Source of the DNA: Oikopleura dioica
Lineage: Eukaryota > Chordata > Appendicularia > Copelata > Oikopleuridae
NCBI GenBank assembly: GCA_907165135.1
Contig: OU015568.1
Span: 9,742,501-9,806,500 of the forward strand
Direction: 5' to 3'
DNA: 64,000 nt
Shown here: positions 12,601 to 27,026 of the stretch, in pieces
How positions within the stretch are numbered: the stretch's first letter is position 1
Layout of the letters: every line of letters starts with the position of its first letter
Position numbers and translations under genes: made by a program
Notes under the pieces: generated by a model
What the model saw: only the letters and a program-made list of their open reading frames with translations
Told to the model about the DNA's origin: nothing
Databases searched by the model: none

Positions 12601-12785
12601 GAGAAAAGAGGAACTTTACAAACCTCATCATAAGGGATGACATCCCACCAGTCATCGTTTGTCTTCTTGAGAAGAATGTATTTGTCGCCAGGCTTTATTC
12701 GGATCGTGCGTTTGGATCCGTTCGAGCTCTCAGCTTCATAAGTGTGGGCGTAATTCGCCTGTAGAACATGTCCGATATCATCCAT
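9674..12785 (-). CDS. Rho GTPase-activating protein, ARHGAP9/12/15/27 type (SH3-WW-PH-RhoGAP)
   Basis: Predicted to switch off Rho/Rac-type GTPases at membranes or junctions. The start is MDDIGHVLQANYAHTYEAES, an SH3 domain with the DDWWDVIP core. A proline/serine-rich linker follows, then a WW-like segment (EVWLEEYQNQTGDVVYYNEK) and a PH region (WGMIYGDQFLIHKK ... DPVGHIIDKSRKE). The RhoGAP domain has the arginine-finger segment DGIYRVAANQS, then LFFRELPTPLI and MAEHNLAVVFGPTLIG. It ends EHKVFPQ. The domain order is that of the ARHGAP12/15 group; I cannot name the paralogue. Several short introns are present. DNAJC19 starts just 80 bp upstream on the same strand, suggesting a shared transcription unit. 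Confidence 0.88.
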
Positions 12786-12864
12786 AAGTCATATTCTAAA
12801 AATATCAATCAGAAATGAATATTGATGAGCTCGATCATTTTCAATAAATAACATGTACAGCCGA

Positions 12865-13301
12865 TTACTTCTTTTCGCCGAAAACGCCGCCTTGATTTTT
12901 CTTCAATAACAAATCCTTGGCCTCGTTGATCTAAGAATAATCCAATAAGAATCAATTGTTAGCGATTTTGAAGCATTGTTTACCTTGTTTGAAATATAAG
13001 GAGATCCTCCACGATCGGGATGATTAGCGAGCTGCAGAACTCGAGCGTGTTTGTTGATCTGATCTTTCTCGGCATCGAGCGGGCAGCCGAGGATTTTTAA
13101 CGCTTCGGCTTTGTCCATTTGCTCTTTGAAGCCACCGGCGTGCTCATGGCTCTGGACGAGTTTTGTGATGTTGTCCATCAAGCCTTTGCTATTGCCCATG
13201 TTTCTTGAGATGTTTTTCGCCGCATTTTCCATCTGCGCTACATTTTTGCTCTTGCTCAGCGCGATCAACCCACCTCCTATTGCAAGTAACGCGAATTCCA
13301 T
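12865..13301 (-). CDS. DNAJC19: DNAJC19 / Tim14 (Pam18), mitochondrial import J protein
   Basis: A J-domain partner that stimulates mitochondrial Hsp70 in the TIM23 import motor, anchored in the inner membrane. The N-terminal MEFALLAIGGGLIALSK is the membrane segment. A glycine-containing linker and a degenerate family J domain follow, with the essential HPD in LQLANHPDRGGSPYISNK and the C-terminal INEAKDLLLKKN. One short intron follows the SNK codons. About 120 residues, matching family length. It sits in a close same-strand row, 90 bp from PET117 and 80 bp from the RhoGAP gene. Confidence 0.93.
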
Positions 13302-13390
13302 TCTAATTTGAATTCGGCGTTTTAGAAGAGATTTTTTATAGCATGAGAGGTAGTAGAACAGGCGTTTCCTTTATTAATAAATAGGGGAGC

Positions 13391-13775
13391 TTATGAAGAG
13401 CTTACAACAGTTTCAGCAGGTTTAGTCCCTTCTTCAAGCGCTTTTCGTAGAGCAATCTGAGCGTCCTGAAGAGCCTTGTTTTTCTCTCGCAGCTCGAGTT
13501 TTTCCCGATTTCGTTCAATATCGTTCAAGATGTTTTGCCTCCTCCTGAAAGCAAATTCAATCGAATTATTAATCAACTGTGAGGGAATGGAATCAATTTA
13601 ATCTATTCCATAATGAACTAATGAATCTCTGATCCGAATTAATCAAAGCAAATTGAAAAAAGAAAGGAAGAAATTACCGTTTGGCCTGAGACTGGTCGTA
13701 AATTTGGTTGTAGGCCATTCCCCCAGCAGCCCAAATACCAGTAATAACCAGCGCTATTTTCGATCTTGATGACAT
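13391..13775 (-). CDS. PET117: PET117, cytochrome c oxidase assembly factor
   Basis: A small inner-membrane/matrix chaperone needed for cytochrome c oxidase assembly. The protein, about 84 residues in two exons (13675-13775 and about 13391-13550), reads MSSRSKIALVITGIWAAG, then YNQIYDQSQAKRRRQNIL, then NDIERNREKLELREKNKAL. This matches the PET117 pattern of a short membrane anchor followed by the DIERQ..KKEN helix. The split codon across the intron restores a clean frame. The neighbours DNAJC19 and EXOSC10 are 70-90 bp away on the same strand. The second mitochondrial gene in the row fits a functionally mixed operon. Confidence 0.88.
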
Positions 13776-13845
13776 CAGTTCTAAAAAATATCTTTATATA
13801 TTAAATATGCTACGAGTTTTCTCAGATTTCACAGAAAATGAGACA

Positions 13846-16557
13846 TTATCTTTTCACAGTGAAACTTTTGACCGCATTCTTCATCGCCTTCGATTTTTGA
13901 TTCATCTTTCCGAAGTTCGGCTCCGTGAAAAATCCAGGGGCGCCTGGAGCGCTCTTTCGTTCTGCTTTCTTTCCCTTCTTCCCCTTTTGATGCTTCTGGT
14001 TCATCTGTTCGACCACTTTGTGTTGTCCAAATATTTTAAAGTCCTTTTTCCCAAAGTTGTAAGCTTGTACAGGAGATACTTTTTGTCTCTTCGCGTTAGG
14101 AATCGCCCCGTCGCTCTTTCTCTTGCCCTTCATTTCGTTGATACTGATTCGCTCTTCTTTCTGCTCTCCTTTTTCACGCTCCGGCAACGAAGAATTCGAA
14201 TTTTCGACCTCTTCTTTTTCCTCTTTCAGCGGCGCTGCCGGACGCACTTTCCAAATTTTCTCTGGTCTATCTTCTGCATCAATCGTTTCTACTTTCTGCG
14301 GCCTCAAATAGAGCTGGTACGGAATTGATTGTTCATTCAACGGATCAGCAAAAGTGTTGTTGACTTCTTTCGAAATCGCCTTCTTCGAAGGTGGCGGGTC
14401 GTTGCTGAAATTGAAGACAGCGGACATTGCCGATGACGTCTTCACTTTTATTGGAACGATGTCTTCTTCGATACCAGACTCTGTCGATTCATCCTTTATG
14501 TCATGAAGCTCGTCCTCATCATTTTCCTGGATGAAACTAGAATTTCGTGTGAAAGGCATCGTCCAACCACGATGAATTTCTAACTTACATTTTCTTGATT
14601 GGAAGCTCTGCTGGATCATCGTTCTCTTGTAATGGCGTTTCTCTAGCGCGTTTTATCAGCTTATGAATGAGATGAAGATTTTGCTTGACAATGACAGGTT
14701 GGTAAGAAAAGCAAGCAAGAATGCCCTGCTGCTCTCGAGGAAGAATTTCAGCAATTTGAAGCAGGATATGATTTGGAATCACGTATTCCGTACTTTCATC
14801 TTCGAAACGGGCCACTTGATCACGCCACGCGTAGAGAAATTTGAGCGCTTCCAGTTGCTGATTGTTGAATTTCTTTCGGTTCTTGCTCTCGTACAACTAT
14901 TGACGACAATCAAACATTATTCTCAGACTCTTTATACCTTTTTGTAATCAGTTTCAGAGAATACTGGCTTTTCATATTTAGACAAAGAGTATTCCCGGCT
15001 CAGACGAAAAACTTCCCTTGTTCCTCCGAATTCCAGTTTTTCCAGGTCGACCCTAAATATTATCACATAGATTATGGATAATTCAGCAAAATATAAGTAC
15101 CTCAATCTATCGTAAACATAGAGAAGATAATGCGTATCTTGTCGAGCATATCTAAGCATATTTGGCGGAATGGGCCGCATTCTCCAGTCTGCTAACTGAA
15201 ATCTTTTGTCCAAGCGCACTTTACAGTAATGTTGGAGAAGATAATCAAGCGATTTCTTTATCAAGGGTTTTTATCATCATATTTTACGACTATTTATTAT
15301 ATTTATGACCTCGCAAGGCCTTTTCTTATAAAAAGTATCCAACCCGTTCCTTGGCCAAATCAAGCTTCTTCGCAGCAAAGAAAGTATCGAACAAGTTCAC
15401 TACATAGACCCCGAAGTCTCTTTGTAGCCAAACCATATCGTTGCGGGAGCCGTGGAATACTTTGACGATGTTTGGATCGGCGAAAATTTCGTTTAGTTTG
15501 TACATATCTTCCCATACTGCCAAAGGGTCAAGGATGTAATCTTTCTTACGTGAAGAAATTTGGACAAGGCAAGTGAAACCTTGGTACGATCGATATCGAT
15601 GATGCTCAAGATCTACAGCGAGCTCAGACTCTCCCCGAAGTTCCTGGAGCATCAGATCGAAGCTAAGGGTTGACTCGACGACCGAAAGAGGGGTTTCATC
15701 TAAAAACGATAAAAAAACGGAGAAATTTTAGAAGTTCTTACCAAGCGATTGAGATTCAGTTACAGTATCCGAAGCGCTCGGCACGCCGCAGTTTTTAATT
15801 TCTTCCTCGTAGGGATGCGAATAAATAGAAGTGTCGATCTGCGAGCCCAATTCTTTAAGAATCAAAGCAAGTGGCTTTCCCGTCTTGTGTCTGTCTTCGC
15901 TGACTTTTACAAGCTGCTCAGGCAGGGGTTTTATCGAGTGGGGCTTCTCGAAAAGACGGGGGACGAAGGGAATGATCGTATTGTCCGGTTTCTCGCGGAA
16001 CAAAAGCTGAGGCTTAGAAATATTCTCCGCGGACTTCAATTTCGATTTATCTTGCACCATCGTTGTTGATCTGCGATTCCATGAAGCGGCGATAATTTTT
16101 TCTTTTGAGTTTGCGACTTGTCCATCTGGCATAATTGGCCCAGCATCTTTGTTGATCCCAGATGCTTCATCAAGTTTGTTTCCGACGCCCTCGAGTATCT
16201 GGTCGTTTGCTTCGAGGATGCTCTCAACAAGATCGTCAGGAAGAGGCTCTCGCTTAGTTGATCTTCCATGGAGCAGGTTCAGGTCTGTGATAATTTTCAT
16301 GATCTTCTCATTGACCCGACGCTGGAACGAAGAAAATGACGGATATGTCTGATAGAAGTCATAGCTTTCCCCGGCGGAAGGAAGAGATGCCGAACTTCTG
16401 ACGGACCTGACAGTCGCTCAAAAGGTTGAAAAATATTCTTTAATTAGAAACGAAATCTCTTGATTCAAATTCAATCCTTTCCTGGCAAGATAACTTTGCA
16501 TAGTTCAGTTATGTCCGGAGCATCAGAGGACCCCGTTTTCGATTCACCATTCGACAT
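13846..16557 (-). CDS. EXOSC10: EXOSC10 / Rrp6, nuclear exosome 3'-5' exoribonuclease
   Basis: The catalytic DEDD-type exonuclease of the nuclear exosome, which trims rRNA, snoRNA and aberrant transcripts. The order is an N-terminal PMC2NT region (YDFYQTYPSFSSFQRRVN), then the exonuclease domain with Exo I AVDLEHHRYRSYQGFTC, Exo II VKVFHGSRNDMVWLQRDFG and Exo III YARQDTHYLLYVYDRL. An HRDC domain (LKFLYAWRDQVARFEDEST) and a lysine-rich nuclear tail ending KSFTVKR follow. The start MSNGESKTGSS lies in a tiny first exon (16482-16557). Its intron (16417-16481) seems to begin GA rather than GT, which is the only choice I found that keeps phase. The gene is upstream-most of a close four-gene minus-strand row. 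Confidence 0.92.
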
Positions 16558-17450
16558 TCTTCAATAAAAATAATGATGAAAATTGAGTTTTCAGCCTAGA
16601 ACAAGAGGAAAGTGCCGGGGGAATAGAGACCGGTGCAGCGAAGTACGCGTGAATAATTCACTGCTATCGGGGCAAGAAATGAGCAAGTTTTTTTTATAGA
16701 AGGTCAACACTTTTTCATGCGCGCGTAGTCCCTGGCAACGAGTTAGTTCTCCGAACGCTAACATTATTTTCTGCTTTACAGTTGTTAGCTATTGTCAGGC
16801 AAAGTTGCTTGCCTGAAAAGAGGGTATGGATTTCCCTGTAACCCGAGAGCATACGTTCGCTTCAACTTCAACGAGGTTAGCAATTTTTATTGTCGCGCTT
16901 GAAATCATAATTTTTATACGAAAGAAGATTCTAATAATCAATTTCATTTTATAATGGGGAATAAAAGGATCGCTGATATTCATTATTCAAAAATGAAGTC
17001 AAACTAAACTATTGATTTGACGTATACTTCTGTGATTGCAGCTAGCAAGAAAACGATAATCTTAAAGATTTTATCATGAATCAATATGGGCAGATAATAA
17101 TTAGATTTGATGTGTCTGTATACATTATTTCCACCAAAGTGTAAACTGCTGATCATCCGACAAAAGATGTTCAGGGTCGGCAACTTTTTGAATTGACAAC
17201 AATGGCATTATCATGCCGTACTTCCGCGTGGATGATCTATCGACTGAATTAACCAAAGAAAATGTATAGGTCCCGTTGCGAATGGCTAATGCGCAACTCG
17301 CGGTTGGTCCACGACTGGAACAATGTCGTCGAGCAACTGCTTCTTGAAAAGAAGCCGAAGAGAAAATCACAGAAGAAAAGATCGAAAAAGCAACAGGAAT
17401 GTTTCAAAATAAATTTCATTCACTAGTTATTTAAATATTTTTGAAAGCTG
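16558..17450. other. Divergent intergenic region between EXOSC10 and the Tudor-like gene
   Basis: This region should carry promoters for both flanking genes and probably an unplaced first exon of the plus-strand gene, which opens at an acceptor near 17450 without a visible in-frame start. A minus-strand reading frame is listed separately. Otherwise I recognise no repeat or RNA gene. Confidence 0.5.
17125..17390 (-). CDS. Possible small secreted protein, unidentified
   Basis: An open frame on the minus strand reads IPVAFSIFSSVIFSSASFQE, a signal-peptide-like stretch, followed by a polar region with a few cysteines (RRHCSSRGPTASCALAIRNG) and ending TLWWK. No ATG lies in frame before the upstream stop, so a start would need another exon or trans-splicing. 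I recognise no family. It could be chance; a second frame here also stays open for some distance. Confidence 0.25.
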
Positions 17451-19452
17451 AAAAAGGCAAGAGAAAGAAATGATCAAAAGCGATATATTGACGCGAAATT
17501 CGAAGAAGAAAAAAGTCATCGGACGCGAATTCTCGGCGAGCACCAGAATGAGCTTGATATCCTCAGAACAGAACTGGACAGTGAGCGAGAGAAAGGTTCT
17601 GCGACGCTCAAACTTGCATATTTGCTGCGGATGGAAATCGCAAAACAAAAAACAACAATTGCTGAGCAACAAGCAGAGCTCGCAAAGGGATGGTGTTGAT
17701 TTTAGATCCTTGAGAATTTTTATTTTTTAATTCAAAGATATAATTATCATCCTAAATTGAGCAAGAAACGCGGGCAGAAACAATCAAAGCCGAAGTGATG
17801 GAAAAGGTCCAGCTAGAACTCAAAAAGAACCACGAAGAGCTGCTGAAATTTCACGAACTGTATCTAAAGCAGCAAGAGATGATGAAAGAAATCCAATCGG
17901 GGGCAATGAACGACGTCCGAGCAACGAAAGAGCTCCTCGTCGAACTACAGAAACAAACCGGCGATCTTGTTCAAATACAACGAGGTACACGACATCAATC
18001 ACTGCTGCCACAAAATAGTGATAAGCAAATATCCCCGTTTGATAAGAAAATGACAGCGGAAGAACATTTTGTTTTAAGATCACGAAGAAAGCTTGAACAA
18101 CAAGTTGATGGAACTGGAGGATAATAAAGCAAGGAGACATGCCGAGCTGATAAGTAAGAGCGCTTCCGCCGATGACAAAGAAAATGTTAGTCAAATTAAC
18201 ACTGCTACTGAATAACATGTTTTACCTTGTTTAACACTTGAGCTAAGTTCTTGGCAAACAGTAATCCAGAGTGCGTTTTGACTAACAAAAGATAGAGGAA
18301 AAAGCGGTTTCCCCATCTCCATCTTTATCTTCTTCTTCCTCTTCCTCGATAACCACAGTGTCAAAAGCGAGCTCGAAGAAGTCCTCGGTTAAATCTCTTA
18401 CCCCACCGAAGACACCGAGCCCAGAGCCAGTTGTGACCGAAATCCCCTTAAAAGATGAAAATTCAGACCAGCTGAAAGTCAACCAACAAGTTCTCTCAAG
18501 AATCACCCAAGAAGTTGAGGATGGGTGGTTTTACGGGTAAATCGTTCAGAGTGTCTCATTAATTATTTTCTAACTATTCTAGTGTTCAAGTGGTAAGCGT
18601 AAATGGTGAAAATGTCCGAGTTTCCTACAACAGCAAAATAATCGATGTCAAAATGGCGGATATTGTAAAGCTCACTGCGCCTGATCAACCACTTGAGGTG
18701 CCGTTACCAACTGTTTTTTCGAGATTCACAGTTTCTAATTTAGGCGGAAGCCACAGTAATCGCTCGACACCCGCACTATCAACAAACTTACGCGCCTGGC
18801 GTTATCGTTTGCGCAGGTCCACTGCAGATTCGATTCTACGACGGCACTGAAAGCATCATTCCAAAAGCCGAAGTACACCTTGTCGATTTTGAACGATTCG
18901 AGGATTTTGTCGACAACATCATTCAACTGGAAAGCAGATGGGTTAACGAAAGCGTCGTCGCGCGCGATGACAAAACCGGAGTCTATAAATTAGGCAAGGA
19001 AATGGGTCTCAAATCGAGTCTAACTTGAATCTAGGAACTGTAAAAGAACGAGTCGCAAACGCACACGAGTATGTGATCGAGTGGCGTGGGGACAATATAA
19101 GCACGATCCAGCATTACTCCTGCATTTTCGGCAAGTACTCGAAGGCGAAATCTTTGCAGACAGGAGATCACGTGATCGCATGCTCGGACAAGAAAAGCTG
19201 GAATTATCACCCAGGCACAATAACAAAAGCTGACTCCAACTCAGTTGACATCGATTTTATCTGCAATGTCACGTAAAAACCCGCGTTGATTTCAAATTAG
19301 CTCATCATTTTTCTTAGAATCGAGGGAGCGAACCCCAAGGAAGCTTTCTACATCACACCCGAGTATTTCAACCTTGCGAAAGAATACTATCTGGCCCAGC
19401 TGGAAGGATCCACCGCTTCATCAGAAAGCTCCTTGTCTTCGGTAGACAACTA
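17451..19452 (+). CDS. Coiled-coil protein with Tudor-like (DUF4537-like) repeats, 5' end unplaced
   Basis: The only clear plus-strand gene in the first half of the window. The N-terminal part is a long coiled coil (FEEEKSHRTRILGEHQNELD and KVQLELKKNHEELLKFHELY), then a Ser/Pro linker (SLSSSSSSS, TPPKTPSPEP). Three small beta-rich modules follow: WFYG-VQVVSVNGENVRVSYN, TVIARHPHYQQTYAPGVIV and SVVARDDKTGVYKLG-TVKERV. The last two resemble the DUF4537 fold seen in VWA3B and C11orf16 proteins. That assignment is by pattern only. Introns are about 40-55 bp, and one (18994-19034) has a GC donor. The first exon is not found. The stop at 19452 faces the CEP120 stop at 19669, so the two genes converge with about 215 bp between them. 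Confidence 0.7.
18994..19034 (+). other. GC-AG intron
   Basis: The exon ends AAA TTA G, and the 41-bp intron starts GCAAGG and ends TTGAATCTAG. Joining gives YKLG-TVKERV in frame. Without removal the frame meets a stop. GC donors are the commonest non-GT class in animals, so this is plausible on its own. Confidence 0.75.
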
Positions 19453-19668
19453 ACAAAGAAAAGATCAAACTGTACAATTGTGAAAATATAAATTTTTATT
19501 TTTTGAATTTATGATTTAACATGTTAATTCAGTAGGAAAGTAAAAAAAAAAGAAAAAAATAGAGATTAAGAAAATTCGAAAGTAAAAATTGAGATTGAAA
19601 CAGAGGCAGTTTATATGGAATGCAAAAAAGTTTAAATTTTACGATGGAAAAGTGAAAAAAGTCGCGTT

Positions 19669-22667
19669 TCAGCCACTGCAGGACATTTCACGAAGTTTTC
19701 TGTTGATTTCTTGGATGACTTGGTCTTGTTCTGTGTATGCGCCTGATTTAAGCAGTTGTTCTTTGTCGTCAAGGAGCTTCCGATAGCCAGTGTCTATAAA
19801 TTACTTGAGTGGCTGTCTCTCCATTTAAGACTTAACCTTCTGATTCGAACTGCTGACCATGAAAGTTTGAAAAGGATTTTTGCGTATTTTTGAATTCGTT
19901 TTTCATCGCCTAAAAAGTTAAGAGGAGTTTAAAATGAATTAGAGTACCCGAATAGTATCGCGCTCTGCGATCATTTCTTGATGATCTTGTGCAGCCTGGT
20001 ATCTTGCTCGCATTTCCTCCATTTCTTCTTGTTTCCGACGCAATTTTACTTCTGCACTTTCAATCTCACGCTCCTTCATCGTTGCCACTTCCTAAACTCA
20101 CGCTAAAGACCCTCCTGAAACGGGGGAAATATCTTACTTTTATAGCCCTGCTCCACTGAAGTTTATAGTGCTGTTTCGCCTTTGAAAGTGAATCTATGCG
20201 TTTCTCGAGCTCGTTCTTTTCAACAAGGAGGCTTTTAACCTCGGCCTGCAAATGTGGATCCGGCGCTTGGCGCTTTGAAATTTCAAGTTCATCGAGTAGC
20301 GATTTGTATTTGTGGTCAGTTTCGTCCAGCTCAAGTCTGTATTTGGACGCTCTTTCTTCTGCTGCCGCTGTTTTTGCACGCTCAACTAAATATTATGAAA
20401 ATAAAGAAACCCTCGACAATTGAAATCTTGCCTTTTAGCATTCCTAGAAGCTCACGCTTTTGCTGCTCAAATGCAGTTTTAGCATCTTGTCTAATCCTAT
20501 CTTTCTCAGCTTGGAGATCGTCCCTCAGCCTCGCCAGCTCCTTTTCCTGATCAGAAACCCTTGTTTCAGCCTTTTTCGCCTCAGCAAGAGCTTTTCGCAG
20601 CTGCTTCTCCATTTTTTCGTACTGAGAGACACGGGTACTCATCACTTGGTCTCTTTCTTGCTCCCGTCGCGTGAATTCTCCGGCGATTTTTTTGATCATT
20701 TCATCTTCCCTTTGCTTCAGGTACTTGGTGAACTCTTCTTCTTGCTCGTCTTTCCACAGTTGCAGGTCAAGGGCAGTTTTGAACTGTAACTTTTCGAGAT
20801 CTTCTCGTTTTCTATCCATGGACATGTTCATCTGCTCCTGCATTCGCTTCAGCTCTTCTTCTTTGTTGCTCGCTTCGTTGGGTGGGATGATGATTTGTTG
20901 TTTGATAGGTCCTTTGTTTTCAAGCCAGAACTTGACGTCTATGTCGCCAACTACTCGGTTATCCAGAGCTACGGCCAGATTTTCATTTGCAATCTACAAA
21001 CTGATGTGTGAAAACTGACGAAAATGCAAATAAGCTTGGCATTTATGAAAAACACTGACCTTTGGTTTCATGTTTGCTGGAAGAAGTTTTTCTATTGGGA
21101 TCACAACTGTTCCAATTGCGCGATCCGCTTCGTTCTGACTTCTTGTCCAGACCTAATTGAATATTGAATCGCCTGGTTGCTTAATTAGAAATACCTCAAG
21201 AACGAGTGGAACTGATCTGAACTGATTCTCCAACTGTCTTGGTGCACAGGCAAAATCAAATTGACAAAACGGCTCGGTGAGCTTTACTTGTTGATTTTTC
21301 ATGTGTAGCGGAACAGGGGCCCCGGAAAAGATCGGTTTTGACGAGCCAAAGAATGGATATGAGTATTTAACATACACGGATATTTGATGATATTCCTTCA
21401 TTCGCAGTGTTTGTATTTCGATTGAGAAAGAATAGTGCACTTGAACTTGAGGGGCGACTAAATGTGAGCTCGTTGTAGTCGGTTCAGAATAGTCAATTTC
21501 AGCAATCTCGTGGTCTGTATTGTTTTGACCTTCTGAGAGCTCTGGAGCGAGAGGTTTGGGCAATCCCCGCGGGACAGGCTGTGCCAACTGCTCCGAGGTC
21601 GAATTAAGCGGTGTCTGAGGAACGTTTTCTGCTCGAATTGACAGTTCAACAACCAACGATGCGCCTTTGATTCCGCCCATCGATGGATTCGGCTTCATGG
21701 GTACTGTGATCTTAGATCTGGCGACGTCTTTCGTAAGATCGAGCTCTTTGAACGCTTTAGTCAACGGCTGTCCAAACTGCACCATGGCATGGCCGAGGGA
21801 TTGCTCGCCGCTGCACAAGTGAATTTCAATCGGACACAGTTCCGCTGTCAAAAATCGACAGAGGTTCTTTTTTAGCCCTTGCAGATTCAGAGAGGCCCGC
21901 TCGACTGGAAATGGTGCGGTCAACTCTGTAAAAGGCTCGTGAACTACGTCGTTGCCTCTCAGTTGGTAGAACCAGTAGAAACCTTCATGAACAGGACGAT
22001 TAGCAGGCATCAGATTCACCAATCGCTCGCCGGATAAAAGACTCAAAGAAAAGACGTACATCGAGCCTCCTTTTCCAATTTGCAGGAATGGCTTTCCGTT
22101 TTCTTCCTTCGTCTCGACTGGCAGTTTTCCCGAATTGTTTTCTTGGAGCACATTGTTTGCGCCAGCACTTGGTTCTTCTTCGAGAGTCAGTACAACCGAC
22201 AATTCGGGCTTGAACTTGCTGTATTTTGAGGAAAGTAAAGGCATCCATTTCGCCTGTGATGTGGTCGAACTTGCTCCGCGAAGATCAAGCACAATGTAAC
22301 CAATCAACTCATTTTTATCAGAAGAAAGATTTCCTGCAAACACATTAAGTTTGATAGGCGTCCGTTGAATCTTATGATGATGGACTGCTTTTCGATCGAG
22401 TTCCCAAGCCAGTTCTAAAGGAGTTCAAAACTCATCGCAATTTTGTAGTGGGAAAACTTACCAGTGTTGATTTGAGGCGTGGGAAGATGCGCTACAGGAT
22501 CACTGTATAGTTTTTCATCGTTAAATCTTCCTTCGACTATAAGTTGTCTGTCTTTGTACTGCGGGAAATTCCTTCCTAATATTGAGTAAAATTCCAAGCT
22601 GGAATAAAGCCTAGATCTTTTTACCTGATGTTATTGAAACAACAAGCATAATTTTTTCCTCTGCCAT
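19669..22667 (-). CDS. CEP120: CEP120, centriole elongation protein
   Basis: A daughter-centriole protein that drives procentriole elongation and appendage/cilium formation. It begins MAEEKIMLVVSITSG, then LIVEGRFNDEKLYSDPVAHL and an ELAWELDRKAVHHHKIQRTP segment, which match the first C2 domain of CEP120. The following FAGNLSSDKNELIGYIVLDL and KWMPLLSSKYSKFKPEL align closely with the vertebrate protein. A second C2-like region and a Pro/Ser linker are followed by a long coiled coil (MQEQMNMSMDRKREDLEKLQ onward) ending EQDQVIQEINRKLREMSCSG. The overall order, C2 domains then C-terminal coil, is typical. Presence of CEP120 fits a ciliated animal. It converges with the plus-strand Tudor-like gene. 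Confidence 0.92.
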
Positions 22668-24423
22668 GATCGAAAAAGTTGCTTCACGAGCTTTTCATTC
22701 AGTTTTCAAGCCTCAATCTTAAATTTTTGAATAAAAAGAAAATCAGAAATGAAATTTATTAGGATGTTTCAGGTTTTTAGCAGAGATGCGGTTGTTTTTT
22801 TATTATTTTGAAGCCATTACTGAATTAAGAAGCTCGGCATGGTATTTCTTGGGAATTTAGAATGGAAACAGTCACAAACTTAGTGGAGAATTGTGGTTAA
22901 GTTGAGTCAATTTTGCTTAGATCAGAAGGGGGAAGAAGGGTTAATCAAATTACCAGAAGAAACTCCTTCAGCTAAAGCTTCTTAGGGTAAGCGTAACTCT
23001 CATAGTAAAGAGAGAAGGATTTACTTTTAAAATAAGCATTTTATCGTAGCTGATCATTCCGATTGATACACAAATGATTTATGACAAAAAGAAAGGACGA
23101 GGATTAAAATTAATATCAGATGCACCTCTGTCGCAGTTAGCAATCAGCAGTAAAGGCTCAACTGTATAGCAATTACTCGAAAATGCGGCTAAACTGAAGA
23201 CTAAACTCAAGTAAACTGCACTTCCGCAAACTGGATTTTCGAAATGCCCTGCTTAATTTATCTTAATTCTGCACGAAGTTAGAAATAAAAGAGACCAGGT
23301 AGATGTACGACTGACTCTTTTTCGGACAAATAGTGTTGACGACGGCGAGAAAGAAACATGTATAGTTATATTTATTCTAGAGACTTATTTTTGTATCAAT
23401 TTTTTGATGTATCGGATGTTGCGTTTCGTTTATTTTTGTTGTGGTTGATTTTTGTCGATGTTTTAATAATTTTTTCCGGGTTTTACTTTTTACAAATTGG
23501 AGATAGAAAGGTATATTGAAATAGGGCAAGATTATTTACTCGGGGTAAGCGTAATTTTTGAATGCGTGTAGTATGTGCGTGTGGGATCCCCAAAAAAGTG
23601 TGTTTCCGAGGATCGTGTGTGAGTGTGTTTTGCCAGAGATGGTGAGGTAATGTTGAAAGCAAAAGAATTTAAATATTTATAAAATATGTTACAGTTGTAT
23701 CCTTTCAGTATATCCTTGTTGATCCACAGAAGAAAAAATTTGCTTCTTTCAGGGTTTTTGAGGTGGCATTTGGAGGAAAAGGCGTTAGTTTCTGAGATAG
23801 AGATTGAACCGAGAACCACTCACTTTAACTGTTGTTGTGGGAGACTGTAAGACTTGAACAGAGGGATATAGCTACACACTTGCATGCACTCTACATTCGG
23901 GCTTGTTCATTATTCCCACTCGATGATACGTGTCTTACGTTTTCAGTAGTGCCTATTTCAGAATCGGGAAAAAGACTGGTTCAATAACGATGTACAAAGG
24001 AAACGGCCGAGGCGAGTAATTTAAAAGAAACACAACCGCCTCGAGTATATATAGATGTATTTCTAAATGAAGGGGGTCTCAATGATTGAAATTTCAAAAA
24101 TGAGAGTTTCAAGAATGGTACAATTTATAATGTTGCTAGGGAAAACGAAGAAAAAATAATAGAATGAGGAAAGAAGAGGCGAAAGAGGGAATTGAAGGTT
24201 TTGTCCCTTGAAGAGTGTATACTTGAAAAAAGGGCAAATGGGAGAAACAAGATATAAATGCTGGGAATTTCTGAATTTCTCTCGAAACGATGTTATTTCA
24301 CACTATTGCGGATATGTTGCGGTTTTTATAGCTGGATTTTAGGTATTTAAAAATGGTTTACTGATGACTGGATTCTCCCGGATTCGAAGTGACTGCTTGC
24401 TGTAGGGTGGAAACTGCCGGAAA
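22668..24423. other. Long non-coding interval between CEP120 and G-beta
   Basis: About 1.75 kb without a convincing coding exon. It is A/T-rich, with short GT/AC-rich patches near 23550-23640. It may be an exceptionally long 3' UTR of the minus-strand G-beta gene plus the CEP120 promoter. I see no transposon ends. Confidence 0.45.

Positions 24424-27026
<2,603 letters not shown>

Noticed and set aside
16499-16567. Short plus ORF starting MSGASEDPVFDSPF opposite the EXOSC10 start
   Set aside because: It is the complement of the EXOSC10 first exon and ends after 18 codons; no support as the first exon of the plus-strand gene.
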